From Candidatus Poribacteria bacterium (GTDB taxonomy: Bacteria > Poribacteria > WGA-4E > PCPOR2b): a stretch of 64,000 nucleotides of DNA. How positions within the stretch are numbered: position 1 is the stretch's first letter; the number at the start of each line of letters is the position of its first letter. Location of the stretch: positions 274,197 through 338,196 of the forward strand of contig PYIZ01000034.1 of NCBI GenBank assembly GCA_003635265.1. Reading direction: 5' to 3'. This document shows positions 17,565 through 26,409 of this stretch, one piece after another. The position numbers were made by a program, and so were the translations under genes. Under the pieces are notes generated by a model. The model ran no database searches and was not told where the DNA came from. It worked only from the letters and a program-made list of their open reading frames with translations.

Positions 17565-19139
17565 ATGAAATTACTGTATCGATACATCTTTGCAATTTTT
17601 CTGTTTTTAATATCTGCTATCTATGTTGTAGATGCCCAAGTGATTGGCGGCACACTGATTTTTGGACGTGGCGGCGATTCTGTAGGACTTGATCCGGCAC
17701 AGGAAGAGGATGGCGAATCCTTCAAGGTATGTGAAAATATCTATGACAGGCTCGTACAGTACAAAAACGAGAGTACGGACATCGAGCCAGCGTTGGCAGA
17801 ATCGTGGGAGTCATCGGAGGATGGGCTGACATGGCGATTTAATCTCCGCAAGGGGGTTAAGTTCCACGATGGTACGCCTTTCAACGCAGATGCAGTGCTT
17901 TTTTCTCTGAACCGTCAGCATGATCCAAGTCACCCTTTCCACAATGTTGGTGGTTCCTATACTTACTGGTCCTACACCGGATTAGCGAAGATTGTAGAGG
18001 AAATCACTGCGCCTGATCCCTATACAGTCCAATTCACCCTTACACGTCCCTATGCTCCTTTCATCTACACCATCGCGATGACACCTTTTTCAATCGTCAG
18101 TCCAACCGCTCTCCAGAAATGGGGAGTGGATTTTAAGAATCACCCGGTCGGCACGGGACCTTTTAAGTTTGTGCGTTGGGATCGTGAGGACAAGGTTGTC
18201 TTGGAAGTGAACAAAGACTATTGGGAAGGACGCCCACCGCTTGACAGAATCATCTTCCGATCTATCCCCGATAACTCAGTACGTCTTATCGAGTTACAAA
18301 ACGGGAGCATTCACGCAATGGAATTTCCGAATCCGGATGACCTGCCCCAGATCCGTGAAGACTCTCAACTCAGGATCATCGAACAACCCGGCATGAATAT
18401 CGGTTATCTGGCGATGAATTTCGACAAAAAACCTTTCGATAATCTCAAGGTCCGTCTCGCCGTCAACCATGCGATTAACAAGCACGAAATTGTCACAGAA
18501 CTTTATCAAGGCATGGGCATCCCCGCCAAAAACCCCATCCCACCGACGATGTGGAGTTATGATGACTCGATAGAGGAGTACACCTATGATCCCGCAAGAG
18601 CGAAAGCGTTGCTCGCAGAGGCAGGTTACGCAGACGGTTTCGAGACAACGTTGTGGGCACTGCCGGTACCACGACCATATATCCCCGATGGGAGTGCCCT
18701 TGCCGCAGCGATTCAATCAGATTTGCGCCATGTTGGGATCATAGCGAAGATTGTGACCTTTGATTGGGGAACGTATCTGGAAAAGACCAAACACGGTGAG
18801 CACGATACAGCAATGCTCGGTTGGTCTGCCGATCTCGGCGACCCAGATAACTTCTTCTACTACCTGTTGAGCAAGGAAGCAGCGAAAAAACCGGCGGGAA
18901 ATATTGCGTTCTATCGTAGCGATGAGATGCAGGAACTTCTGGTAGAAGCGCAGTCGACTATGGATCAAGCCAAGCGAATCGAACTGTATAAAAAAGCCCA
19001 GGCACTTTTTCACCGCGATGTCCCTTGGGTCCCACTAGCACACTCCAAACAGATCTTAATCATCAACAAACAGATTAAGAATCTCAGACTTCACCCAACA
19101 TCGTGGAAGTATTTTCGACAGATCTGGCTTGAAAAGTGA
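17565..19139 (+). CDS. ABC transporter substrate-binding protein (peptide/nickel type)
   Basis: This 524-residue family 5 extracellular solute-binding protein has a hydrophobic signal peptide (YIFAIFLFLISAIYVVDAQ, cleavage near residue 24). Family landmarks are GGTLIFGRGGDSVGLDPAQEEDGES, ALAESWESSEDGLTWRFNLRKGVKFHDGTPFNADAV and the C-terminal DVPWVPLAHSKQ. It would capture an oligopeptide or similar solute outside the membrane and deliver it to the two permeases that follow directly. ATG at 17565 is preceded by an AGGAG. The C-terminus is normal. The substrate cannot be told from sequence. Confidence 0.94.
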   Translation: MKLLYRYIFAIFLFLISAIYVVDAQVIGGTLIFGRGGDSVGLDPAQEEDGESFKVCENIYDRLVQYKNESTDIEPALAESWESSEDGLTWRFNLRKGVKFHDGTPFNADAVLFSLNRQHDPSHPFHNVGGSYTYWSYTGLAKIVEEITAPDPYTVQFTLTRPYAPFIYTIAMTPFSIVSPTALQKWGVDFKNHPVGTGPFKFVRWDREDKVVLEVNKDYWEGRPPLDRIIFRSIPDNSVRLIELQNGSIHAMEFPNPDDLPQIREDSQLRIIEQPGMNIGYLAMNFDKKPFDNLKVRLAVNHAINKHEIVTELYQGMGIPAKNPIPPTMWSYDDSIEEYTYDPARAKALLAEAGYADGFETTLWALPVPRPYIPDGSALAAAIQSDLRHVGIIAKIVTFDWGTYLEKTKHGEHDTAMLGWSADLGDPDNFFYYLLSKEAAKKPAGNIAFYRSDEMQELLVEAQSTMDQAKRIELYKKAQALFHRDVPWVPLAHSKQILIINKQIKNLRLHPTSWKYFRQIWLEK

Positions 19140-19147
19140 TGTGACGT

Positions 19148-20170
19148 ATGATTGTCTACATCCTGCATCGACTCCTCTCAATGGGATTATCGCTCTTCGG
19201 TGTTTCGCTGCTCGTTTTTTTTATGGTGCACCTCATCCCCGGTGACGCCGCCCTCGCAATCCTTGGTGAGCGTGCGACAGAGGAGGCGTTGACGGAACTC
19301 CGGCGCCAGATGGGGCTAGATCAACCGCTGCATAAGCAGTACGGAGTGTTCCTGTGGGATTTGGTGCATTTCGATCTGGGCCGCTCGTTCAAGACAAACC
19401 AACCGGTCATTGAAGAAATTCTCCGCAAATTCCCTGCGACAGTAGAATTGACGCTTGCAGCAATGATTTTCTCAGTCTTCTTCGGTATCGCTGCAGGGAT
19501 TGTCGCTGCCATCAATCGCGGGAAATTTTGGGACTACACGACGATGTTCGGATCATTAGCAGGGATCTCAATGCCAATCTTCTGGCTTGGTTTGATGCTC
19601 ATCCTGCTGCTTGCTTATACCTTCCCAATTTTTCCCAGTTCACAACGACTCGACGCTGTATTGGATCTTGACATTCAGCACCGTACCCACTTTTATCTGA
19701 TTGATACCCTGCTCGCTGGCAACTTTGCTGCGTTTCAAAATGCAATAGCGCATCTCATCCTCCCTGCGATAACCCTTGGCACAATACCGTTAGCGATAAT
19801 CGCTCGTATGACGCGGTCTAGCCTCCTAGAAGTCCTTAACCAGCAGTATATCGTAACTGCTTATGCAAAGGGACTTCCCAAATGGGTCGTGATCCTTAAA
19901 CATGCCCTAAAAAATAGCATCATCCCTGTGTTGACAGTCATTGGTCTCCAGTTTGGCTACCTGATGGGCGGCGCGATCTTAACGGAGCATATTTTTTCTT
20001 GGCCCGGATTGGGTTCGTGGCTGCGGGCTGCTGTTGAAGCACGCGATATTCGTCCGGTACAAGGTGGTGTTCTCTTTGTTGCTACAGTTTTTATGACGGT
20101 GAACCTGATTGTCGATCTGCTCTACGCATATTTTGATCCGCGTATCCGAATCGGAGAGGAAGCAACATGA
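19148..20170 (+). CDS. ABC transporter permease, DppB type
   Basis: This 340-residue inner-membrane permease is the first of a peptide/nickel importer pair. The start MIVYILHRLLSMGLSLFGVSLLVFFMVHLIPGD is the standard N-terminal helix with the loop following it. The EAA-like coupling motif appears as YIVTAYAKGLPKWVVILKHALKNSIIPVLT, and the end GVLFVATVFMTVNLIVDLLYAYFDPRIR is canonical. The gene starts nine bases after the binding-protein stop and overlaps the next permease by four bases (ATGA). No ATPase genes follow, so the ATP-binding subunits must come from elsewhere. Confidence 0.95.
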   Translation: MIVYILHRLLSMGLSLFGVSLLVFFMVHLIPGDAALAILGERATEEALTELRRQMGLDQPLHKQYGVFLWDLVHFDLGRSFKTNQPVIEEILRKFPATVELTLAAMIFSVFFGIAAGIVAAINRGKFWDYTTMFGSLAGISMPIFWLGLMLILLLAYTFPIFPSSQRLDAVLDLDIQHRTHFYLIDTLLAGNFAAFQNAIAHLILPAITLGTIPLAIIARMTRSSLLEVLNQQYIVTAYAKGLPKWVVILKHALKNSIIPVLTVIGLQFGYLMGGAILTEHIFSWPGLGSWLRAAVEARDIRPVQGGVLFVATVFMTVNLIVDLLYAYFDPRIRIGEEAT

Positions 20171-21009
20171 GGGAACATCGTCGCCAATTTTATCGAGAGC
20201 TGCTGCGTCAGAAATCGGCGGTGATTGGTGCGTCAATCTTAATCTTTTTTATTATCACTGCAATCTTTGCCCCCCTGATCGCAACACATGACCCTCGCAA
20301 TGCAGATGTGACCGCACGGCTCAAGGGCTGGTCTCAAGAGCATTACTTTGGAACCGATAAGGTCGGCAGGGATATTTTCAGTCGTATTGTCTACGGTTCG
20401 CGGATTTCGATCAAAGTTGGGTTAGTTGCGATGACATTCTCAATCTCGATTGGCGCACTGTTGGGCGTTATCGCTGGCTATTATGGAGGGTGGCTCGATA
20501 ACACCATCATGCGGGTGATGGATATGATGCTTGCCATGCCGAGTATCCTATTGGCAATGGTTATCGTCACCATCTTGGGACAGAGTCTGACAAATGCGAT
20601 TATTGCTGTCTCGATTGTTTACATCCCGCAATATGCTAGAATCTTGCGGGCATCCGTCCTCACTATCCGCGAGCAGGATTATGTAACCGCTGCCCATGCC
20701 ATCGGGGTGAGCGACTTTCGCATTCTGACCCGCGCGATTTTGCCTAACTGTCTTGCGCCCCTGATCGTGCAAGCAACACTGGGAATGGGTGCGGCGATTT
20801 TGGATGCTGCTGGTCTTAGCTTTCTTGGCCTTGGCGCTGAGATTGGTGAACCGGAGTGGGGGGCGATGCTCAACGAGAATCGGGCGTTGATCCGTCGCGC
20901 GCCGTGGGCTGTCATGACACCGGGGATCGCAATTTTTCTGATTGTTTTAGGATTCAACCTGCTGGGGGATGCATTGAGAGATGTGCTGGATCCACAGGTG
21001 AAGACGTAA
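20167..21009 (+). CDS. ABC transporter permease, DppC type
   Basis: This 280-residue second permease of the importer has the usual short cytoplasmic N-terminus. Landmarks include HYFGTDKVGRDIFSRIVYGSRISIKVGL, the EAA loop QDYVTAAHAIGVSDFRILTRAILPNCLAPLIV and the family ending NLLGDALRDVLDPQ. It overlaps DppB by four bases, which implies translational coupling. The operon ends here without DppD/DppF-type ATPases; the next gene is an enolase-superfamily enzyme 230 bases away. Confidence 0.95.
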   Translation: MREHRRQFYRELLRQKSAVIGASILIFFIITAIFAPLIATHDPRNADVTARLKGWSQEHYFGTDKVGRDIFSRIVYGSRISIKVGLVAMTFSISIGALLGVIAGYYGGWLDNTIMRVMDMMLAMPSILLAMVIVTILGQSLTNAIIAVSIVYIPQYARILRASVLTIREQDYVTAAHAIGVSDFRILTRAILPNCLAPLIVQATLGMGAAILDAAGLSFLGLGAEIGEPEWGAMLNENRALIRRAPWAVMTPGIAIFLIVLGFNLLGDALRDVLDPQVKT

Positions 21010-21103
21010 ACGCAGAGTGAAACGTGATGCGTGAAACGTAATTATGGTGAATTAAAAAAATAAGTAGACATTTGCCAATAACTCCGACCATCGCGAAGAT
21101 TCT

Positions 21104-21136
21104 AAAGTCCCCCTGATAAGGGGGATTTAGGGGGTT
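21104..21136. repeat. Short palindromic repeat (ccccct-gata-aggggg type)
   Basis: The sequence aaagtccccctgataagggggatttagggggt forms a C5T/AG5 hairpin with a second G-run. It matches a simple repeat type I know from many bacterial genomes. It lies between the permease and the dehydratase gene and may act as a transcription attenuator, although no U-tract follows. Confidence 0.5.
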
Positions 21137-21241
21137 GGCTGTGCATTGAGAGTGTTTAAGTAATTCTAAAATTTACCATAGTTCGTTAGTTGATTGGTTC
21201 ATCGCTTACAAATCACACAAAGTATACAAGAAAGGATAAAA

Positions 21242-22375
21242 ATGAAAATTACAGATATAAAACCTTTGCCGGTATGGGGAGGTGCTAGGAATTTCTTCTT
21301 TGTCAAAGTTGAAACCGATGAAGGTATCTATGGAATTGGTGAAGGCGGCATTACTTGGCGGGAACTCGCAGCGACGGAATGCGTCAACCACCTCAAATCC
21401 GTCCTAATCGGTGAAGATCCACGGCGTATCGAACATCTGTGGCAGGTGATGTTCCGAGGCGGTTTTTTCCCTGCTGGACGGATTGCTTGCTCTGCAATCA
21501 GTGCTATCGACATCGCACTGTGGGATATTCGCGGAAAAGTCTTAGGTGTTCCAGTCTACGACCTGCTCGGTGGGCTAGTCCGTCAGAAAGCGGTGTGTTA
21601 TCCTCACGCTGTCGGCAATTCCGCTGAACAACTCGCTGAACACGCACGGTCACTCGTGGAAGATGGTTGGAAATTTGTGCGTTGGGGTGTGCCTCAGCAG
21701 GGAGATGTCCTCGATCCGTCGTGGGCGGTCCGGGAAACTATCAAGCAGTGCGAAGCAGTTCGGGAGGTTGTCGGGGAGGAGATTGAGATCTTGATTGACG
21801 TTCACACGCGGCTCGACCCACCCCACGTGATCCCACTCTGCCGCGCTTTGGAACAGTATCGCCCCTATTTCATAGAAGATCCGCTGCGCTCCGAAAACAT
21901 GTCCACGTATCATCAATTAGCGCGCCACGTTGCTGTGCCGTTGGCGGTGGGAGAGCAGTATGCCACGAAGTGGGAATTCCGCGAATTGGTTGAACAGGAA
22001 CTGATGCAGTATGCACGGATTGATCTCTGCATTGTTGGTGGGATTACAGAGGCGAAGAAGATTGCGGGTTGGTGTGAAGCACACTACATTGATTTGGCCC
22101 CACACAATCCGCTCGGTCCCGTTTCGACAGCGGCATGTCTGCACCTCGACCTCGCGTCAACGAATTTCGGGGTACAAGAACTCCCAAGCAAGCCGGGGAC
22201 GACGCTGCCGGATGTCTTTCCAGTGCAGCTAGAGTGGGAGGATGGTTATCTACTGCCACCAACGAGTCCAGGGTTGGGGATTGAGTTTGATGAGGAGGCA
22301 GCACTGGCTAATCCCTACCGCGAGGTTGATGCACCGCAGTTGCGTCGCCCCGATGGGGCGTTTACGAATTGGTAG
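21242..22375 (+). CDS. Enolase-superfamily dehydratase (mandelate racemase/DgoD-like)
   Basis: This 377-residue cytoplasmic enzyme is probably a sugar-acid (aldonate) dehydratase. The N-terminal capping domain starts MKITDIKPLPVWGG. The barrel carries the three metal acids in ILIDVHTRLD, YFIEDPLRSEN and AVGEQYATKWEF, and the late catalytic His in LAPHNPLGPVSTAA. The D-x-H at the first metal strand and the HNPLGPV end strand are typical of D-galactonate/mannonate-type dehydratases rather than true mandelate racemases. I start at ATG 21242, which has an AAAGGA just upstream; the track's 16 extra codons look non-coding. It lies downstream of the importer, perhaps with its own promoter. Confidence 0.9.
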   Translation: MKITDIKPLPVWGGARNFFFVKVETDEGIYGIGEGGITWRELAATECVNHLKSVLIGEDPRRIEHLWQVMFRGGFFPAGRIACSAISAIDIALWDIRGKVLGVPVYDLLGGLVRQKAVCYPHAVGNSAEQLAEHARSLVEDGWKFVRWGVPQQGDVLDPSWAVRETIKQCEAVREVVGEEIEILIDVHTRLDPPHVIPLCRALEQYRPYFIEDPLRSENMSTYHQLARHVAVPLAVGEQYATKWEFRELVEQELMQYARIDLCIVGGITEAKKIAGWCEAHYIDLAPHNPLGPVSTAACLHLDLASTNFGVQELPSKPGTTLPDVFPVQLEWEDGYLLPPTSPGLGIEFDEEAALANPYREVDAPQLRRPDGAFTNW

Positions 22376-22388
22376 GTGTTACAGTAGG

Positions 22389-22443
22389 AGTAGGGGCAAC
22401 CACAAGTGCTTGCATCCCGATCTATCGGGGGGTTGCCCCTACT
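22389..22443. repeat. Palindromic element between convergent genes
   Basis: Perfect 13-bp arms agtaggggcaacc (22389-22401) and ggttgcccctact (22431-22443) enclose the smaller palindrome cccgatctatcggg (22416-22429). The inner core matches the one near 8.6 kb (cccgat-NN-atcggg). Sitting between two convergent stops, it could fold in both transcripts and act as a terminator, but it looks like a dispersed repeat. Confidence 0.7.
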
Positions 22444-22455
22444 AAACGATTACTT

Positions 22456-23304
22456 TCAGTGCGCTTTCATTCGCGCCCACGTTGTCGTCAGTTTGTCGGT
22501 TGGCTCAACTGATAGTTTACCTGTGATGTTTTGGAGCAGCTCGTCTCTACTCAACGGTCTATCGTAAATACGAAGGATAGCGATTGAGCCGTTGAAGTTT
22601 CGATCCCTGTCATGAGAAGTAAATATTGAAAGCCACATAGGCTCTTCAGGATCATAATCCTGATCCATCTCAACCATCCCAACCTTTTCACCATTTTGGT
22701 AGGTTTCAACCATTTTCTGATCGGTGAAGACAAAGGCGATCCAGTGCCACTCCTTTTCCTTAATATCAATGCCGAGATCTTCCGGGATTAACCACCTTCC
22801 TTTTTTATTAGGGCTACCCTTAAACCTCGCGATGAGTTCGCCGGTATCCGGTCCGAAGAGAGAAACCTGAAACTGTTGTAATTCCCTGTCACGCGCTCTA
22901 AATCCAAGGACTTGGGAAGCAACAACGAGATCGGGCCATTTGGGACCGTTGCGTCTGATGAGAACCTCCATTGTCCAATCTTCAAGCTGCATTTTGGGGA
23001 CTAGATCCGGCAGTCCCCCAAAAGTCTCCGACTTTCGTGTGGCAGTATACCACTTTGCATCCTCATTGATACCGAGTGCGGGGATTCTGATTTTTCCATC
23101 TTCAAATTCAGGCACCTCATTGTTGGCTGGCATTTTGCCCCCGGCTAAACCGAGATTCCTCCAAGCAATCTCCCGTCTATTCTGCTCTCTGGCGTCGAGG
23201 TGGATCACTGCACCGGGAACCACCTTCTGCACTGCTATCGCAAAACTAGTGAAACCCAAGACAAAAATCACGCTGTAAATTGCAATTTTATTTATATAGC
23301 TCAT
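22456..23304 (-). CDS. Exported LamG-fold protein with GKL-TTW-type C-terminus
   Basis: This 282-residue protein has an N-terminal signal sequence (IAIYSVIFVLGFTSFAIAVQ, cleavage near residue 25). A concanavalin/LamG-like fold follows: WTMEVLIRRNG, WHWIAFVFTDQKMVETYQNGEKVG and GSIAILRIYDRPLSRDELLQN are the usual strands. LamG folds bind carbohydrate or act as adhesion modules. It ends LSVEPTDKLTTTWARMKAH, a motif shared with three neighbouring genes. It diverges most from the others in its N-terminal half (VVPGAVIHLDAREQNRREIAW). It is the last of three same-strand paralogs. The C-terminal motif is discussed in the findings; its function is unknown. Confidence 0.82.
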   Translation of the reverse strand: MSYINKIAIYSVIFVLGFTSFAIAVQKVVPGAVIHLDAREQNRREIAWRNLGLAGGKMPANNEVPEFEDGKIRIPALGINEDAKWYTATRKSETFGGLPDLVPKMQLEDWTMEVLIRRNGPKWPDLVVASQVLGFRARDRELQQFQVSLFGPDTGELIARFKGSPNKKGRWLIPEDLGIDIKEKEWHWIAFVFTDQKMVETYQNGEKVGMVEMDQDYDPEEPMWLSIFTSHDRDRNFNGSIAILRIYDRPLSRDELLQNITGKLSVEPTDKLTTTWARMKAH

Positions 23305-23336
23305 GTGAAAATATCCCTCTGGGCAAAAGCTAGGAG

Positions 23337-24176
23337 TTAATGATTACTTTTCATCGCAGCCCACGATGTAGCAAGCTTCCCCGATGGAGAAACCGCGAAG
23401 ATTGCTATATCAAGTCCTTTTCCGAGCTGTTTTACATCCGCATCGGTCAATGCAACATTGAATATCGCCAGTTCATCAATGAGGCTTTTACTGAACGAGT
23501 CAAATCGCGCTGGCAACAACGCACCAATGTACATCGATTGTCCGTGTGGGGGTGCCAATCCCATCTTCTTCACCCCATCGCCGTGCTCAATAGGTTTTGA
23601 CTCGCCATCGATATAGAGCGTTGGTGCCCTTTCTCCATCTTTGGCAACAACGACATAGTGGTGCCACTGATCGTCCTTTATACCGCTGACACCCTGCCAT
23701 CCATTTTCATACCAGAAATAGAACATATTGTTAAAAACTTTGTGCAGCGCAATGCCGTATCCCGCCCCGTGCCATTGCCATTCTCCACCCCTATGTAGAA
23801 TGAAATAAGGTGCCACATCGGTCGCTTGTAGCCGCGGAGGTCGTTTCACCCAAACTGAAATCGAGATGACCCCTTCAAGGTTTAAGCCCACATCGTCTGA
23901 CACTTCCAAGTAGTTTTTTCTGGTATCACTAAACTCTATTGCTCTACCGAATTTCCCATCAACCAGCGCAGGTTTATTTATCAATTTAGCATCATGACCG
24001 TTGCCGGTAATATCTGGGATGCCCTTCATGCCAGCCTCTTCAAAGGTCCATATTGCGACAGCTTTCTCCAGAAATTTACGTCCTGTCAATTGCGCATCAC
24101 TCACTACCGTGAATTCTAAATTCAGAATGATTAAACCAAGACTAATTGAGATTAATTTTGCAGTCGAAATTCTCAT
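23337..24176 (-). CDS. Exported LamG-fold protein with GKLATSW C-terminus
   Basis: This 279-residue secreted protein has signal peptide LISISLGLIILNLEFTVVSDAQ and one LamG-like domain. Landmarks are AVAIWTFEEAGMKGIPDITGNGHDAKLINKPALVDGKFGRAIEF, ISISVWVKRPPRL, QWHHYVVVAKDGERAPTLYIDGE and IDELAIFNVALTDADVKQLGKG. It ends FAVSPSGKLATSWAAMKSNH. I start it at ATG 24176 (MRISTAKL) rather than the track's 24230, because the longer form overlaps the upstream paralog and places residues before the signal peptide. It is very close in sequence to the gene upstream, so the two probably arose by tandem duplication. Confidence 0.83.
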   Translation of the reverse strand: MRISTAKLISISLGLIILNLEFTVVSDAQLTGRKFLEKAVAIWTFEEAGMKGIPDITGNGHDAKLINKPALVDGKFGRAIEFSDTRKNYLEVSDDVGLNLEGVISISVWVKRPPRLQATDVAPYFILHRGGEWQWHGAGYGIALHKVFNNMFYFWYENGWQGVSGIKDDQWHHYVVVAKDGERAPTLYIDGESKPIEHGDGVKKMGLAPPHGQSMYIGALLPARFDSFSKSLIDELAIFNVALTDADVKQLGKGLDIAIFAVSPSGKLATSWAAMKSNH

Positions 24177-24202
24177 GATTACCCAGTTCCTGTTTAGCCA
24201 AC

Positions 24203-25057
24203 TCATCGACTCTGTTTCAGTATTGCCCACGTTGTGGCAAGTTTGCCCAATGGAGAAACCGCGAAGATTGAGTTATCAACCCCTTTCCCAAGCCGTTCAA
24301 CATCTGCTGGACTCAGCGCAACGTTGAAGATGGCAAGATCATCTATGGTGTTATTGGTCCACGAATCGAATCGTTCGGGCAACGCTGCTCCGATGTGCAA
24401 TGCGCGCCCCGGTGAAGGTTCCAACGCGATCACCCGCTGGCCATCCAAATGCTCAACCTCTTTTAATTCCCCATCAATATACATGGCGGCGTCTCTTTCC
24501 CGATCTTTGGCAACCACAACGTAGTGGTGCCACTGATCATCCTTTATCCCGTTTACTCCTTGGTATCCACCTTTATACCAGAAATAGAACATATTGTTAA
24601 AAACCTTATGCAGGGCGATTCCAAAAGTTGGGCGACCGTGTTGCCATTCTCCGCCCTTTTCAAGGATAAAATAGGGCGCGGTATCGAGTGCTTGTAAGCG
24701 CGGTGGCCGCTTCACCCATACCGAAATCGAGATGGCTTCATCCAGATCGAAATCCTCATGGTGTGGCACTTCCAAGTAATTTTTTCTGCCGGCATTAAAC
24801 TCTACCGCTTTGCCGAATTTTCCCTCAACCAATGCGGGCTTATTCAACATCACCGCATCATGCCCGTTGCCAGAAACGTCCTTGACAAAAGGATCATTCT
24901 CCTCGTTTCTATCCGTCCTCTCAAAGGTCCATATCGCAACAGCCGCTTCTAGAAGCTCCGGTCCCGTCAACTTAGCATCGCTTACACTTGCGAACATCCA
25001 GTGCATGACCATTAAACCGAGTCCAACCCTGCCTATCCCATTAACGAAAGTGTTCAT
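24203..25057 (-). CDS. Exported LamG-fold protein with GKLATTW C-terminus
   Basis: This 284-residue secreted LamG-domain protein has signal region MVMHWMFASVSDAKLTG. The single domain repeats the paralog's landmarks: AVAIWTFERTDRNEENDPFVKDVSGNGHDAVMLNKPALVEGKFGKAVEF, WHHYVVVAKDRERDAAMYIDGE and IDDLAIFNVALSPADVERLGKG. It ends FAVSPLGKLATTWAILKQSR. ATG 25057 is preceded by AAGGAGG at good spacing, so the track's 15 extra residues are dropped. It is first in the minus-strand LamG row, and the fourth LamG gene is divergent across a 363-base gap. Confidence 0.85.
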   Translation of the reverse strand: MNTFVNGIGRVGLGLMVMHWMFASVSDAKLTGPELLEAAVAIWTFERTDRNEENDPFVKDVSGNGHDAVMLNKPALVEGKFGKAVEFNAGRKNYLEVPHHEDFDLDEAISISVWVKRPPRLQALDTAPYFILEKGGEWQHGRPTFGIALHKVFNNMFYFWYKGGYQGVNGIKDDQWHHYVVVAKDRERDAAMYIDGELKEVEHLDGQRVIALEPSPGRALHIGAALPERFDSWTNNTIDDLAIFNVALSPADVERLGKGVDNSIFAVSPLGKLATTWAILKQSR

Positions 25058-25182
25058 CTCCACTTCCTCCTTGTACGATACTCTGCACAGTATATACACC
25101 AACGCATTTCCTCAAGCCAAATAGCCCTTACAGTGTATCGGTAAAAGAATTGAATGTCAACGCAAAAGTGATTTCTTTGCGC

Positions 25183-25212
25183 TTGACTTGTTTAGCAGAA
25201 AAATGTTATTAT
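25183..25212 (+). promoter_or_regulatory. Candidate sigma70 promoter for the fourth LamG gene
   Basis: TTGACT (25183-25188) is separated by 18 bases from TATTAT (25207-25212). It would give a leader of about 200 bases before the ATG at 25421. The rest of the 363-base divergent gap shows no gene and no strong hairpin. Confidence 0.55.
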
Positions 25213-25420
25213 GTTAGTAATGAACTGTCTTTCTATAGGCTCTCCTAATCCTACGATGTTACGTCAAAATTGAATCCTAATTATAGATCGGTTTTCTAAA
25301 TTGACTATAACAGCCCGTGGTGATTGAAGCGAAACAAGACAGGATGTTGGACCAAAGTTGTGGGTTTTGCTGTAGCATTCCATCAGAATCTCAAACCTCT
25401 ATCAAAGGAAGGGTATTACG

Positions 25421-26221
25421 ATGCAAAAAGGTCGATTAATCTCTATAGCCTTGGTGCTAGTATTCGCGTTTTCATTGACACAAATCGCTTTTGCTGCGCC
25501 AAAGAATTTTGCACTCAAGTTTGATGCGAAAAAGGATAATGGAGAGAAAGGAACACGGATTATTGTTGATCATAGCGAGGAATTGAACCTTGCAGATAAA
25601 CTAACGCTCGAAGCATGGATTTATGCCACCGCTCTAGATTCAGGCGGCGGGAGAATGATGATTACCGGGAAGGCAGATACTTGGATGCATGCCCTCCTTA
25701 ACGATGGGGGTGCTTACCAAGGAGCAGTCAACGCTGCCCAGTGGGCTTGGGAAGGCTCAGGCAGGGTCAGTCTAGAGAGATGGACCCATGTTGCGCTGTC
25801 CTTCGATGGTCGTGCCTACCTGCTTCACGTCGATGGTAAGCTGAAAGATGAGATCGAAGATCCGGGGAAAATTAACACATCTTTGTCAGATGTTTATATC
25901 GGTTGGCTCCCCCAATGGAATGAAGCGTTTTCCGGATTAATCGATGAAGTTCGGATTTCTAATATTCCCAGATACCCAGCTGCTAACTTTCCGCGACCGA
26001 CGACTGAGTTTGAAGAGCGGGATCGCAATACCGTTCTCCTCTTGCACCTTAACGAGGGCAACGGTGGCGAAGCGAAGGATTCTTCCGCTTTTGAACATCA
26101 CGGTTTAATTGACGGCGCGACATGGGAAGAGGTGGACGATGCCCCCTTCAAAGCGTTAGCGGTCGAGCCGGGTGTGGGCAAGCTGTCGACAACATGGGGT
26201 CAACTCAAACGTAATTACTAA
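25421..26221 (+). CDS. Exported LamG-fold protein with GKLSTTW C-terminus
   Basis: This 266-residue protein has a clear signal peptide (LISIALVLVFAFSLTQIAFA, cleavage after AFA near residue 26). One LamG/concanavalin-like domain covers most of the rest: LTLEAWIYATALDSGGGRMMITGK, ERWTHVALSFDGRAYLLHVDGKLKDEI and FSGLIDEVRISNIPRYPAANFPRP are typical. RNTVLLLHLNEGNGGEAKDSSAFEHHGLIDGATW looks like the start of a second, truncated LamG unit. It ends LAVEPGVGKLSTTWGQLKRNY. ATG 25421 follows an AAGGAAGGG. The same gene type occurs three times on the other strand just upstream. Carbohydrate binding at the surface is inferred from the fold. Confidence 0.87.
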   Translation: MQKGRLISIALVLVFAFSLTQIAFAAPKNFALKFDAKKDNGEKGTRIIVDHSEELNLADKLTLEAWIYATALDSGGGRMMITGKADTWMHALLNDGGAYQGAVNAAQWAWEGSGRVSLERWTHVALSFDGRAYLLHVDGKLKDEIEDPGKINTSLSDVYIGWLPQWNEAFSGLIDEVRISNIPRYPAANFPRPTTEFEERDRNTVLLLHLNEGNGGEAKDSSAFEHHGLIDGATWEEVDDAPFKALAVEPGVGKLSTTWGQLKRNY

Positions 26222-26290
26222 ATTTTATCCAAAGCGTAGGGAATAACGATCGTTGTTCCTTACAAGCAACATGGGATCTTCTGATTATTT

Positions 26291-26350
26291 GCCTCCTGAT
26301 CTCCGATTGAATCATCATATTTTCTATCGGTCTCAGGAGGCTTTTCTTTT
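26291..26350 (+). terminator. Intrinsic terminator after the fourth LamG gene
   Basis: Arms gcctcctga (26291-26299) and tcaggaggc (26333-26341), with further ccgat/atcgg pairing inside, are followed directly by ttttctttttg. A smaller palindrome, ggaataacgatcgttgttcc, lies at 26240-26259. Confidence 0.82.
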
Positions 26351-26409
26351 TGGGTTAAAGCGGGATTCATGGGCAATTATATTTCGGTAGATATTAACTG
26401 AGGTGTCAA

